DNA from: Rhizobiaceae bacterium
Lineage (GTDB): Bacteria > Pseudomonadota > Alphaproteobacteria > Rhizobiales > Rhizobiaceae
Direction: 5' to 3'
NCBI GenBank assembly: GCA_023953845.1
Contig: JAMLJC010000001.1
Span: 1,984,001-2,048,000, forward strand
DNA: 64,000 bases
Each line of letters opens with the position of its first letter. Positions within the stretch are counted from its first letter, which is position 1. Shown piece by piece: positions 1-8,899 of the stretch. A model generated the notes under the pieces. That model had not been told where the DNA came from. It ran no database searches and saw only the letters and a list, made by a program, of their open reading frames with translations. A program made the position numbers and the translations under genes.

Positions 1-1
1 G

Positions 2-946
2 GCGAGGCTGAAGCCGGCAAAATCGGCCGGCGGCATCAAGGCCGACCGTGCCGCTTCACGCGACGCCGTCACCGATCCGGCGGCAGCCGCCCGGGCTTAC
101 ACCTTCGTCGGCCGCTCCGCCGACGGCAAGACGGTCACTGTCGCGCCAGGCGAAGAAGTGGTGAAGGCGTTGACCGGAGAGAAGGCGGCTTCTTCTGAAC
201 GGGCGCCGCTCGGCAAGGGCGCGGGCATCGAGCCGGAAGGCGAAGACGCGTCCCGCGCCGTGCTCGGCAAGGATGAGCGCATCCAGGTCAACAACACGAC
301 GCGCTATCCGTTCTCGGCCGTCGGCTATCTCGAAATGGTCGACGACAAGGGCGGCGCCTTCAGCTGTACCGCATCGCTGATCGGACCCAGCACCATCATC
401 ACCGCCGCCCACTGCCTTTACGACCACGAACACGATGGCGATCCGTGGCGCGACAAGTTCACTTTCTGGCCGGCTCTGGCCGGCGAGCAGTCGGTGCCCT
501 TCGCCGGCGTGGAATACGACACCGCTTATGTCGCGCAGGGCTTCATCGACAATTACGGCGGCAATTACGATACCGTCTGGCCCTATGATCTGGGTGTCAT
601 CACGCTGAAGGAGCCGGTCGGAGACACGGTGGGCTGGCTCGGCTACTGGCACTATGCCGATCTCGGCGACTTCACGGCCAACATCATCGGCTACCCCTAC
701 GACAAGACCGCCTTCACCATGTGGCGGACAGCCTGCGACGTGCGTTCCGAGGATGTCGGCGACTACGACCTCGTCTTCACCTGCGACATCAGCGACGGCA
801 TGCAGGGCGCGCCGATCTATGTCTATGACGAGAACGCGAAGTCACGCGTCCTCGTCGGCGTCAGTATCGGCGATCTCGGCGACAAGAACTGGGGTCTGAG
901 GCTCTATCAGGCCCTGTTCGAATGGGTCGGAAGTATCAACAAGTAA
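2..946 (+). CDS. Exported trypsin-like (S1/V8-type) protein, 5'-truncated by window edge, catalytic Ser replaced
   Basis: The frame is open to the left edge, so the start and any signal peptide are missing; 314 residues are visible. It is a paralogue of the protein at 16404-17486: both share an N-terminal propeptide-like region, then ITAAHC/LTAAHC (catalytic His) and YDLGVITL/SDLSIITL (catalytic Asp). In the paralogue the nucleophile motif is PGSSGSAVY. Here the aligned segment reads SDGMQGAPIY (codons near 790-822), so the nucleophilic Ser is Gln. The fold is probably kept but proteolysis should be lost. It may be a pseudoprotease that binds a substrate or partner, or a decaying copy, although the frame is intact with no stop. 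A GTG at 158 is only an internal codon. An imperfectly T-trailed hairpin follows at 969-993. Confidence 0.85.
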   Translation, partial: ARLKPAKSAGGIKADRAASRDAVTDPAAAARAYTFVGRSADGKTVTVAPGEEVVKALTGEKAASSERAPLGKGAGIEPEGEDASRAVLGKDERIQVNNTTRYPFSAVGYLEMVDDKGGAFSCTASLIGPSTIITAAHCLYDHEHDGDPWRDKFTFWPALAGEQSVPFAGVEYDTAYVAQGFIDNYGGNYDTVWPYDLGVITLKEPVGDTVGWLGYWHYADLGDFTANIIGYPYDKTAFTMWRTACDVRSEDVGDYDLVFTCDISDGMQGAPIYVYDENAKSRVLVGVSIGDLGDKNWGLRLYQALFEWVGSINK

Positions 947-968
947 CAATACTGCGAGGCATCGCCGT

Positions 969-993
969 CTTTCCGTCCGCTGCGGACGGAAAG
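969..993. terminator. Possible bidirectional terminator between convergent genes
   Basis: CTTTCCGTCCGC and GCGGACGGAAAG form a perfect inverted repeat around a single T; in practice about 10 bp of stem with a small loop. It lies between the stop of the trypsin-like gene (946) and the stop of cysK (1025), which converge. There is no clear T-run on either side, so termination is inferred from position only. Confidence 0.45.
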
Positions 994-1024
994 ATGGCGG
1001 CATCGGTTCAAGCCGTGGCTCTGC

Positions 1025-2005
1025 TCAGCCGCCAAGCCCCTCGAACAGCGCCGTGGAGAGATAGCGCTCGGCGAAGGAGGGGATGATGACGACGATGTTC
1101 TTGCCGGCGTTTTCCGGACGGCGGCCCACCACGGTCGCCGCCTGCAGCACCGCACCGGAGGAGATGCCCACCGGTATGCCTTCCAGCCGCGCGACCAGGC
1201 GCGCATTGGCGAAGGCGTCGTCGTTGGACACTTTCACCACCTCGTCATAGATGCCGGTGTCGAGCACCTTCGGCGCGAAGCCTGCGCCGATGCCCTGTAT
1301 CTTGTGAGGGCCGGGCTGGCCGCCGGAGAGCACCGGCGATGCCTCGGGCTCGACCGCCACGACCTGCAGTGACGGCTTGCGCTTCTTGATCACCTGTCCG
1401 ACGCCCGTGATCGTGCCGCCCGTGCCGATGCCGGAGACGAAGATGTCGACCTTTCCGTCGGTATCGTTCCAGATCTCCTCGGCGGTGGTCCGGCGGTGTA
1501 TCTCGGGGTTCGCGGGATTTTCGAACTGCTGCGGGATCACCGCATCGGGGATGGTCTGCGCCAGTTCCTCGGCCTTGGCGATGGCGCCCTTCATGCCCTT
1601 CGGGCCCTCGGTCAGCACCAGCTCGGCGCCGAGCAGCAGGAGCATCTTGCGCCGTTCCACGGACATGGTCTCCGGCATGGTCAGGATCAGCTTGTAGCCC
1701 TTGGCCGCCGCCGCGAAGGCGAGCGCGATGCCGGTGTTGCCGGAAGTGGGCTCGATCAGCGTCGACTTGCCCGGCGTGATCTTGCCGGCGGCTTCCAGCG
1801 CCTCCAGCATGGCGACACCGATGCGGTCCTTGACGCTGGCGATAGGGTTGAAGAATTCGAGCTTGGCCAGAAGATTGGCGACGACGCCCTTCTCCTTCGC
1901 GAACTTGTCCAGACGGACGAGCGGCGTGTCCCCGATCGTTTCCGTGATCGAATTGAAGATGCGTCCGCGTCCCGGAAGCCGGGTGCTGGAAACGGCCTGG
2001 TTCAT
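1025..2005 (-). CDS. cysK: Cysteine synthase A (O-acetylserine sulfhydrylase)
   Basis: Cytosolic PLP enzyme making L-cysteine from O-acetyl-L-serine and sulfide, the last step of sulfate assimilation. The 326-residue protein has the family signatures in order: GDTPLVRL near residue 26, NPIASVKDRIG with the PLP-binding Lys at about 59, EPTSGNTGIALA (substrate loop), and GTGGTITGVGQ (phosphate-binding loop). An ATG at 2188 would add 61 residues of intergenic sequence, so the start at 2005 is preferred: it is preceded by GAGGGAGA at a proper distance and gives the normal CysK length. It is monocistronic, convergent with the upstream protease fragment and separated from polA by a 484-bp region holding an sRNA candidate. 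Confidence 0.95.
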   Translation of the reverse strand: MNQAVSSTRLPGRGRIFNSITETIGDTPLVRLDKFAKEKGVVANLLAKLEFFNPIASVKDRIGVAMLEALEAAGKITPGKSTLIEPTSGNTGIALAFAAAAKGYKLILTMPETMSVERRKMLLLLGAELVLTEGPKGMKGAIAKAEELAQTIPDAVIPQQFENPANPEIHRRTTAEEIWNDTDGKVDIFVSGIGTGGTITGVGQVIKKRKPSLQVVAVEPEASPVLSGGQPGPHKIQGIGAGFAPKVLDTGIYDEVVKVSNDDAFANARLVARLEGIPVGISSGAVLQAATVVGRRPENAGKNIVVIIPSFAERYLSTALFEGLGG

Positions 2006-2176
2006 CTTTGTCTCCCTCGGTCGATGTATCGCGAAGATAGGATGCGCCGTTGTGGAATCCGAGCGGCTTCTATGCCCAAAAAGCCCCGTCGATAGAAAAT
2101 AATTCCAACAAGGCCAATGAAATAGGATGGCATCCCAAAACGGAGAGGTCGTGAGATTGGACGGCCATTTTCTAGG

Positions 2177-2315
2177 TAAAAAACGCAAAAAAATGCCGCC
2201 GTGGCGGAGGGGGATACCACGGCGGCCTTACTCAAATATAGCGGCAGCCCGGAGAGGGGGATAAGGCTGCCGCATTTTGTCCGGGAGGCGGGGGACGGGC
2301 CTTTACCGGACTTCA
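2177..2315 (-). ncRNA. Candidate trans-acting sRNA, alpha-r7-like
   Basis: Read on the minus strand, this intergenic stretch folds into three successive stem-loops: CCGGAC/GTCCGG (2311-2306 with 2284-2279), GCGGCAGCC/GGCTGCCGC (arms 2265-2273 and 2241-2249), and a 10-bp perfect stem GCCGCCGTGG/CCACGGCGGC (2195-2204 with 2217-2226). The last is followed on the minus strand by a T-rich tract (2194-2177), as in a Rho-independent terminator. All three loops are CU-rich (UAUCCCCCUCCG, UUAUCCCCCUCUCCG, and a loop with CCCCCGCCUC), i.e. anti-Shine-Dalgarno-like. The Sinorhizobium alpha-r7 RNA (Smr7C) is about 150 nt and lies beside polA; position and architecture fit. The 5' end is a guess. The rest of the cysK-polA gap shows only upstream sequence. 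Confidence 0.68.
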
Positions 2316-2489
2316 GCAGTAACGCTGATGGTCGACATTTGGTTGCCGCATCATGTCTATTCAAGGGCGGCAAGGTTACAAGTTTGTAACATACGCGTGA
2401 AAGCTTGCGGAATCCTCCGAGTCAGGAGCGAGGCGGGCTCTGGTCCTTTGCGGTGGACAGGAAAGCATGCCCGCGCTACCGCTTCCGCC

Positions 2490-5459
2490 ATGAAAAAAGG
2501 CGATCATCTCTTTCTCGTCGACGGTTCGGGCTACATCTTCCGTGCCTATCATGCGCTGCCGCCGCTGACTCGCAAATCGGACGGCCTTCCGGTCGGCGCG
2601 GTGTCGGGCTTCTGCAACATGCTTTGGAAGCTGATGCGGGATGCGCGCAACACCGATGTCGGCATCACGCCGACCCATTTCGCCGTCATCTTCGACTATT
2701 CGTCGAAGACTTTCCGCAATACGCTCTATCCTGAATACAAGGCCAATCGCAGCGCGCCGCCCGAGGATCTGATCCCGCAATTCGGCCTGATCCGGCAGGC
2801 GACGCGCGCCTTCAACCTGCCCTGCGTCGAGATGGAGGGTTTCGAGGCCGACGACCTGATCGCCACCTATGCCCGGCTCGCCTGCGAGGTGGGCGGCGAT
2901 ACCACCATCGTGTCCTCCGACAAGGATCTGATGCAACTCGTCGGTCCGACCGTGGCCATGTACGATCCGGTCAAGGACAAGCGCCTCGGCGTGCCGGAAG
3001 TCATCGAGAAATGGGGCGTGCCGCCGGAGAAGATGGTCGACCTGCAGGCGCTGACCGGCGACAGCGTGGACAACGTTCCCGGCGTGCCGGGCATCGGCCC
3101 CAAGACGGCGGCGCAGCTTCTGGAGCAGTTCGGCGATCTCGACACGCTGCTGGCCCGCGCCGGCGAGATCAAGCAGGACAAGCGCCGGCAGTCGATCATC
3201 GACAATGCGGAAAAGGCGCGGATTTCGCGCGAGCTGGTTCGGCTGAAGAACGATATCCAGGTTGCAGAGGGGCTTGCCGATCTCGCGCTGCAGCCGCCGG
3301 ACGGGCCGCGCCTGATCGGCTTCCTGAAGGCGCTCGAATTCACGACCTTGACCCGTCGCGTCGCCGAGGCGACCGGAACGGAAGCCGCAGAGATCGAGCC
3401 CGCGACGATCGTGGTAGAACTGGCCGCCGAGGCGCATGGCCCCGATGTAGGCGCCGGTGTTCCTGCGGCGGCCGCAGAAGGCCCGGACGAAAGCGCTTCC
3501 GCTTCGGCGATGGCGCCGCGCGACGATGTTTCCCGAAAGAAAACCGGCAGGGAAGGCTTTTTCCCCGAAGGACTCGCCGCATCCCGCGCCGAAGCCGCCA
3601 GGGCGAACAGGGTCGACACAGGCGCCTATGCCTGCATCCGCGATGCGGCGACGCTGGTCTCGTGGGTCGAGGAGGCGCGTTCCGTCGGCTATGTCGCCTT
3701 CGACACCGAAACCACCTCGCTCGATCCGATGCAGGCAGAACTCGTCGGCTTTTCGATGGCCACCGCGCCCGGCCACGCGGCCTATGTGCCGCTGATCCAC
3801 AAGTCGGGCGCCGGCGACCTACTGGGTGGCGGCCTGATCGAGGGTCAGATTCCGGTGCGCGATGCGCTCGACATCATCAGGCCGCTGATGGAAGACCGCT
3901 CGGTCCTGAAAATTCTCCAGAACGTCAAATACGATCTGGTCATGCTGCAAAGGCATGGCCTCGACATCGCGCCTTATGACGACACCATGCTGATGTCCTA
4001 TGTGCTCGACGCTGGCAACGGCGCCCACAACATGGACACGCTGTCGGAGAAGCTGCTCGCCCACAAGACGATCACCTTCAAGGAAGTGACCGGGACCGGC
4101 CGCCAGGCTGTCACCTTCGACCATGTGCCGCTCGACCGCGCCACCGCCTATGCCGGTGAGGACGCGGACGTGACGCTGCGCTTCTGGCAGGTGCTCAAGC
4201 CGCAACTCGTCGCCAGGGGCCTCGTATCGGTCTACGAACGGCTGGAGCGCCCGCTTGTTACCGTTCTCGCCCGCATGGAGCAGCGTGGCATCTCGGTGGA
4301 TCGTCAGATTCTCTCTCGTCTTTCCGGCGAGCTTGCGCAGAAAGCGGCCGCGATCGAGGACGAGATCTACGAGCTCGCGGGCGAAAAATTCACCATCGGC
4401 TCGCCGAAGCAACTCGGCGACATATTGTTCGGCCGCATGGGCCTGCCGGGCGGATCGAAGACCAAGACCGGTCAATGGTCCACGTCCGCGTCGGTTCTCG
4501 AGGACCTTGCCACCGAAGGGCACGAACTGCCCCGCAAGATCGTCGACTGGCGGCAGCTCACCAAGCTGAAGTCGACCTATACCGACGCCTTGCCCGGCTA
4601 CATCAATCCCGCGTCGAAGCGCGTTCACACGTCCTACGCGCTGGCCGCCACGACCACCGGCCGCCTGTCGTCCTCGGAACCTAATCTCCAGAACATCCCG
4701 ATCCGCACGGCCGAAGGCCGCAAGATCAGGACCGCCTTCATCGCGGAGAAGGGCAACAAGCTGATCTCGGCCGACTACTCGCAGATCGAGCTGCGCGTGC
4801 TAGCCCATGTCGCCGACATCCCGCAGCTTCGGCAGGCCTTCGCGGACGGTATCGACATCCATGCCATGACCGCCTCCGAAATGTTCGGCGTGCCGGTCGA
4901 GGGCATGCCGCCTGAGGTCCGCCGCCGCGCCAAGGCGATCAATTTCGGCATCATCTACGGTATCTCCGCCTTCGGCCTCGCCAACCAGCTTTCCATCCCG
5001 CGCGAAGAGGCGGGCGCCTATATCAGGAAGTATTTCGAGCGTTTCCCGGGTATCCGGGACTATATGGAGGCCACCAAGGCGTTTGCCCGCGAGCACGGCT
5101 ATGTCGAGACGATCTTCGGCCGCCGCGCGCACTATCCCGAGATCCGCTCGCCGAACCCGTCGATCCGCGCCTTCAACGAGCGCGCCTCGATCAACGCCCC
5201 GATCCAGGGATCGGCGGCCGACATCATCCGCCGCGCCATGATCCGCATGGACGATGCGCTCTCCGCGGCGAAACTCTCGGCTCGCATGCTGCTCCAGGTG
5301 CATGACGAGCTGATCTTCGAGACGGCCGAGGAGGAGGTGGAACCGACGCTGCCGGTCATCCGCGAGGTCATGGAGAGCGCGGCCATGCCGGCTCTGGCGC
5401 TCGCCGTGCCGCTGAAGGTCGATGCTCGCGCCGCCGACAACTGGGAGGCCGCGCACTAG
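2490..5459 (+). CDS. polA: DNA polymerase I
   Basis: Repair and Okazaki-fragment polymerase of 989 residues, slightly longer than E. coli Pol I. Domains in order: 5'-3' exonuclease (about 1-300, including VSSDKDLMQLV and DNVPGVPGIGPKTA), an Ala/Pro-rich linker of about 70 residues, 3'-5' exonuclease (about 390-570) with an intact FDTETTSLD metal site near 404, and the polymerase domain with motif A SADYSQIELR (about 759), motif B RRRAKAINFGIIYG (about 811) and motif C LQVHDELIFE (about 934). Both exonucleases look functional. The long upstream frame from 2277 runs over the sRNA region, so the ATG at 2490 opening MKKGDHLFLVDGSG is chosen, as in rhizobial PolA. Confidence 0.97.
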   Translation: MKKGDHLFLVDGSGYIFRAYHALPPLTRKSDGLPVGAVSGFCNMLWKLMRDARNTDVGITPTHFAVIFDYSSKTFRNTLYPEYKANRSAPPEDLIPQFGLIRQATRAFNLPCVEMEGFEADDLIATYARLACEVGGDTTIVSSDKDLMQLVGPTVAMYDPVKDKRLGVPEVIEKWGVPPEKMVDLQALTGDSVDNVPGVPGIGPKTAAQLLEQFGDLDTLLARAGEIKQDKRRQSIIDNAEKARISRELVRLKNDIQVAEGLADLALQPPDGPRLIGFLKALEFTTLTRRVAEATGTEAAEIEPATIVVELAAEAHGPDVGAGVPAAAAEGPDESASASAMAPRDDVSRKKTGREGFFPEGLAASRAEAARANRVDTGAYACIRDAATLVSWVEEARSVGYVAFDTETTSLDPMQAELVGFSMATAPGHAAYVPLIHKSGAGDLLGGGLIEGQIPVRDALDIIRPLMEDRSVLKILQNVKYDLVMLQRHGLDIAPYDDTMLMSYVLDAGNGAHNMDTLSEKLLAHKTITFKEVTGTGRQAVTFDHVPLDRATAYAGEDADVTLRFWQVLKPQLVARGLVSVYERLERPLVTVLARMEQRGISVDRQILSRLSGELAQKAAAIEDEIYELAGEKFTIGSPKQLGDILFGRMGLPGGSKTKTGQWSTSASVLEDLATEGHELPRKIVDWRQLTKLKSTYTDALPGYINPASKRVHTSYALAATTTGRLSSSEPNLQNIPIRTAEGRKIRTAFIAEKGNKLISADYSQIELRVLAHVADIPQLRQAFADGIDIHAMTASEMFGVPVEGMPPEVRRRAKAINFGIIYGISAFGLANQLSIPREEAGAYIRKYFERFPGIRDYMEATKAFAREHGYVETIFGRRAHYPEIRSPNPSIRAFNERASINAPIQGSAADIIRRAMIRMDDALSAAKLSARMLLQVHDELIFETAEEEVEPTLPVIREVMESAAMPALALAVPLKVDARAADNWEAAH

Positions 5460-5463
5460 GATC

Positions 5464-6093
5464 TTGCCGGACGTCCTGCCGTTTTCGCTCGCAACCGCGC
5501 TGTCATTCGCGCTGGCGTCCCTGCTGATCGAGCTGACGCCGGGTCCCAACATGACCTATCTGGCGCTGGTGGCGGCCAGCCGCGGCCGTCGCGTCGGCTT
5601 CATGACCGTGCTCGGCGTGGCGGCCGGTCTTGCCGTCGTCGGGCTGATCGCGGCGATCGGCGTTGCCGAGATCGTGCAGGCCTCCGCCCTGCTTTACGAG
5701 GCGCTGCGGTGGGCGGGCGTGCTTTTCATGCTCTATCTCGCCTGGGAGGGCTGGACCGGCGGCGGCGACGTCTCGTCCAGGACGACCGGCGAGGATGGCC
5801 GGTACTTTCGCAGGGGCCTTATCACCAACCTGCTCAATCCCAAGGCGGCGGTGTTCTACGTCGCGATCCTGCCGACCTTCATCGAGCCCGATCGGGCGCT
5901 CTTGCCCCAGACCGTCTTTCTGTCGGGAATCTATGTCGCGGTGGCGACGCTGGTGCACGCGATGATCGTGGTTCTCGCGGGCACGCTGGCGCCTGTTCTG
6001 AACGATCCCCGGCGCGAACGCCCTGTGCGGCGTGTCCTGTCGGCCTTGCTGGCGCTCGTCGCGATCTGGTTTGCGATATCCACCGCGCGCTGA
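5464..6093 (+). CDS. LysE/RhtB-family amino-acid exporter
   Basis: Inner-membrane permease of about 209 residues with five to six hydrophobic segments. The family signature LTPGPNMTYLALVAASRGRR follows the first helix, and GLITNLLNPKAAVFY is the conserved central motif of LysE/RhtB exporters. Substrate (amino acid, homoserine lactone or similar) cannot be told. The TTG at 5464 gives MPDVLPFSLATALSF, a typical family N-terminus 4 bp after the polA stop. The ATG at 5422 would overlap polA and add a proline/arginine-rich tail that merely reads polA out of frame, so it is disfavoured. It is probably transcribed with polA. Confidence 0.85.
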   Translation: MPDVLPFSLATALSFALASLLIELTPGPNMTYLALVAASRGRRVGFMTVLGVAAGLAVVGLIAAIGVAEIVQASALLYEALRWAGVLFMLYLAWEGWTGGGDVSSRTTGEDGRYFRRGLITNLLNPKAAVFYVAILPTFIEPDRALLPQTVFLSGIYVAVATLVHAMIVVLAGTLAPVLNDPRRERPVRRVLSALLALVAIWFAISTAR

Positions 6094-6213
6094 TGCGGCG
6101 CGCCGGCGGTCGCCGCGCTTTCACGAAGTTTCGATGCAGGCTTTGCCACATTCCAAAATACTGCCAAAATCTGGAGTGACGTAAACGGCAGGTCGGGCTT
6201 GGGAGAACTGAAA

Positions 6214-8415
6214 ATGCTGAAGAATGTCTGGCGTCGCGGCCTGCTCGCCGCAACTGCGATGGGCGTCGTGGCGCTCGGCATGACCGCCGGCGCGGCCGAG
6301 GCCAGGACCAACCGCGCGCTGCTGGTGGCCGTAACCGCCTATCCGAACCTGCCGAAGAAGAACTGGCTCGTCGGTCCCAATCACGACGCCGAACTGGTGC
6401 GCGAATACCTGACCACCAACAGCCAGATGCCGTTCGACGCGAAGAACGTCACGGTGCTGGCGGACGGCGTCGAGGGCGCGAAGGAGAGCCCGACGCATGC
6501 CGCCATCCTTGCCAGCCTGAAGGCCCTCGCCGATGAGGCGCAGCCCGGCGATTTCGTGTACATGCATTTCTCCGGCCACGGCTCGCAGCAGCCGGAACTC
6601 GTACCCGGCAAGGAGACCGACGGCCTCGACGAGATCTTCCTGCCGGCCGACACCGATCTCTGGAAGGATCGCGACAAGGGCGTGCCGAACGCGCTGATGG
6701 ACGACGAGTTCGGCGATGCGCTCGATGCGATCCGCGCCAAGGGGGCTTTCGTCTGGTTCGTCATCGACGCCTGCCATTCCGGCACCGCGACGCGCGACAT
6801 CACCGCCGAAGGTCCCGAAACGAAGGATCGCGAGTTGAAACCAAGGGACTTGGAGATCCCTTCGGAGGTGATCGAGGCGGCCGTCAATGCTGCCTCCGCC
6901 ACGCGCGGTGTCGGCGAGCAGACGCGCGAGAGCGCGATCAGGCTGACGGACGCGGCCGAGCCGCAGGGAGCAACACCGCTGAAGGGCGGGCTTGTCGCTT
7001 TCTTCGCCGCGCAGACCACCGAGACGACACCGGAGCGGCCCATGCCGCGCGGGCAGGAGGGCGCCAACTCCTATGGCGTCTTCACCTACACGCTGTTCCA
7101 GCGGCTGGCCGAAAACCCGAACATGACCTACCGCCAGCTCGCCCAGGCGATCCTCCAGCAATATGCCGCCGACAGCCAGACCAAGCCGACGCCGCTGTTC
7201 GAGGGCGACCTCGACGCGCGTGTCTTCGGCACCGAGAAGATCGACACGGTCATGCAATGGCCCGTCAAGATGAAGGGCGGCCAGGTCGAACTTGGCGCCG
7301 GCCTGCTGCATCGTCTCGCGCCGGGCACGAAGCTGGCCATCCTGCCGTCGCCGACCTCGGAGATGAAGGAGGCGCTGGGTTATCTCGAGGTCAGCACTGC
7401 GAAGAACCTGACCAGCGAGGCGAAGCCTGTCGCCTTCGACGGCAAGCCGGCGCTCGAAATGTCGGCGATCCCGCCGCAGGCCTATGCGCGGCTTTCCGAA
7501 CTCGCCGTCAGCTTCCAGCTCAAGGTCGCGCGGCCGCCGGCCAACGAGGCGCTTTCCGGGGAAGTGGCGCTGGTCAATGCCGCCCTCGACGAACTGGCCG
7601 CCAATCCGGAGAAGCGCTTCAATATCCAGCTCGTGGATGCGGGCGCGGATGCCGACCTGCGCCTCGCCGTGCTCCGCGAGAACGAGGTGGAGGAAGCGAC
7701 CGCCGACGCCACCGCCAATCCGGCGCTCTGGTTCCTGCCGCCCTCCGGCAAGATAGCCGCCAATGACGGCAGTAAGCCCCCTCTGGTGGCGATCGATCTG
7801 GCCAATCCGAAGAAGCTTTCGGATGCGACGGCGGTGAACCTGCAGAAGATTTTCCGCGCCACGAGCCTTGCCCGGCTCTCGGTCGCGTCCGACTACAAGC
7901 CGGATCAGGTCAGCGTGAACTTCCTGATCAAGCGCGAGAACAAGGACGGCATGGAGCCCATGGACGGGTCCGCCGTGCCCTACGTCAATCCGGGCGACCA
8001 GATACACATCCTCGCCGAGAACAAGTCGGCGAAGCGTGTCGACATCAACGTGCTCTATATCGGCAGCGACTATTCGATCACGCACATCACCGCGCAGAGG
8101 CTGGAATCCGGCAGCAAGCTGGAGGAGGGCCTGCTCGCCTTCACCGACGAAAGCTTCGGGCTGGAGCGCATGGTGGCGGTGCTGACGGAAGCGCCGGCCG
8201 GCAGCGAGACGGAAGACCTGAGCTTCCTCGAACAGGGCAAGGTTCCGTCGGCGACGCGCGCGGCGGGCCAGCCTTCCGCTTTCTCGTCCATGCTCGGCCA
8301 GATCGCCGAGGTGCCTTCGACGCGCGGCGCGGCCGCCTTCAAGGTCAATGACGGCGGCGGACCCAAGGGCGGAGTCATGATCTTCGGCGTGGAGACGCAG
8401 CCGCGCGCCGAATAG
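6214..8415 (+). CDS. Exported caspase-family (peptidase C14) protein
   Basis: A 733-residue protein with a Sec signal peptide (hydrophobic core AATAMGVVALGMTAGAAEA) followed directly by a caspase p20-like domain, about residues 30-330: RALLVAVTAYPNLP, a catalytic His in HFSGHGSQQ (about 122) and a catalytic Cys in FVIDACHSGT (about 187), so the His-Cys dyad is intact. The acidic residues around the active site fit Arg/Lys-directed bacterial orthocaspases. The C-terminal 400 residues hold no repeat I can name; GDQIHILAENKSAKRVDINVLY resembles the beta-domains (DUF4384-like) that follow caspase domains in other bacteria. GGGAGA precedes the ATG by 7 nt. First gene of an exported caspase/protease cluster; proteolytic role in the periplasm is inferred. 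Confidence 0.85.
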   Translation: MLKNVWRRGLLAATAMGVVALGMTAGAAEARTNRALLVAVTAYPNLPKKNWLVGPNHDAELVREYLTTNSQMPFDAKNVTVLADGVEGAKESPTHAAILASLKALADEAQPGDFVYMHFSGHGSQQPELVPGKETDGLDEIFLPADTDLWKDRDKGVPNALMDDEFGDALDAIRAKGAFVWFVIDACHSGTATRDITAEGPETKDRELKPRDLEIPSEVIEAAVNAASATRGVGEQTRESAIRLTDAAEPQGATPLKGGLVAFFAAQTTETTPERPMPRGQEGANSYGVFTYTLFQRLAENPNMTYRQLAQAILQQYAADSQTKPTPLFEGDLDARVFGTEKIDTVMQWPVKMKGGQVELGAGLLHRLAPGTKLAILPSPTSEMKEALGYLEVSTAKNLTSEAKPVAFDGKPALEMSAIPPQAYARLSELAVSFQLKVARPPANEALSGEVALVNAALDELAANPEKRFNIQLVDAGADADLRLAVLRENEVEEATADATANPALWFLPPSGKIAANDGSKPPLVAIDLANPKKLSDATAVNLQKIFRATSLARLSVASDYKPDQVSVNFLIKRENKDGMEPMDGSAVPYVNPGDQIHILAENKSAKRVDINVLYIGSDYSITHITAQRLESGSKLEEGLLAFTDESFGLERMVAVLTEAPAGSETEDLSFLEQGKVPSATRAAGQPSAFSSMLGQIAEVPSTRGAAAFKVNDGGGPKGGVMIFGVETQPRAE

Positions 8416-8530
8416 GCCGGCGGCTGCGGCCTCTGCTCACGCTTCGCGCTTGCGAAGCCGATACCTTTATGAAATCAGTCTCGCTGGCTCGAAATGTCCG
8501 GCTACAGCGGCGAGACATGGAGATTGCAGG

Positions 8531-8899
8531 ATGAAATCTTTCCACAGCCTCTGCGGCGCGCTCATGGTGGGTCTGTTCACGGTGCCTGCCGCGACCGCGC
8601 AATGCGCGCTCTGCGACACCGAGGTTGTCATCAATTCCGAACTGGCGTCATGTTTCCTGTCTGAATTTCCGCAACTCGCCGAACGCAATGGTGCGGCCGT
8701 GGCCGTCGACCTCAGCACCTGCGGCACGTCGCGCGGCGTCGTCGAGGCGCTGCCGTCGCCCAATCTGGGCTCCGAGGAGCCTGACACCCAGTTCATGCTG
8801 TCGCACAGCCAGTTGACATGCCTGAAGCAGAAGCTCGAAGACCCTGACCTCGTGCTCGATCCGTCGGCGAAGATCGAGCTCAAGGATTGCGGGCAATGA
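8531..8899 (+). CDS. Small secreted cysteine-containing protein of unknown function
   Basis: 122 residues with a clear signal peptide (MKSFHSLCGALMVGLFTVPAATA, cleavage near residue 23). The mature part is only about 100 residues and has six or so cysteines, starting with QCALC and ending LKDCG, suggesting disulfides in the periplasm. I recognise no family. It lies between two caspase genes, and its TGA overlaps the ATG of the next gene (ATGA), so the two are probably translated in a coupled manner. A role as inhibitor, substrate or adaptor of the neighbouring caspases is possible but only a guess from context. Confidence 0.7.
   Translation: MKSFHSLCGALMVGLFTVPAATAQCALCDTEVVINSELASCFLSEFPQLAERNGAAVAVDLSTCGTSRGVVEALPSPNLGSEEPDTQFMLSHSQLTCLKQKLEDPDLVLDPSAKIELKDCGQ

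Noticed and set aside
2002..2373. Small minus-strand protein across the cysK-polA gap
   Set aside because: Composition is poor and the region is better explained as a structured sRNA.
5422..5463. ATG start for the LysE-family gene overlapping polA
   Set aside because: The added residues only mirror polA in another frame; the TTG at 5464 gives a normal family N-terminus.
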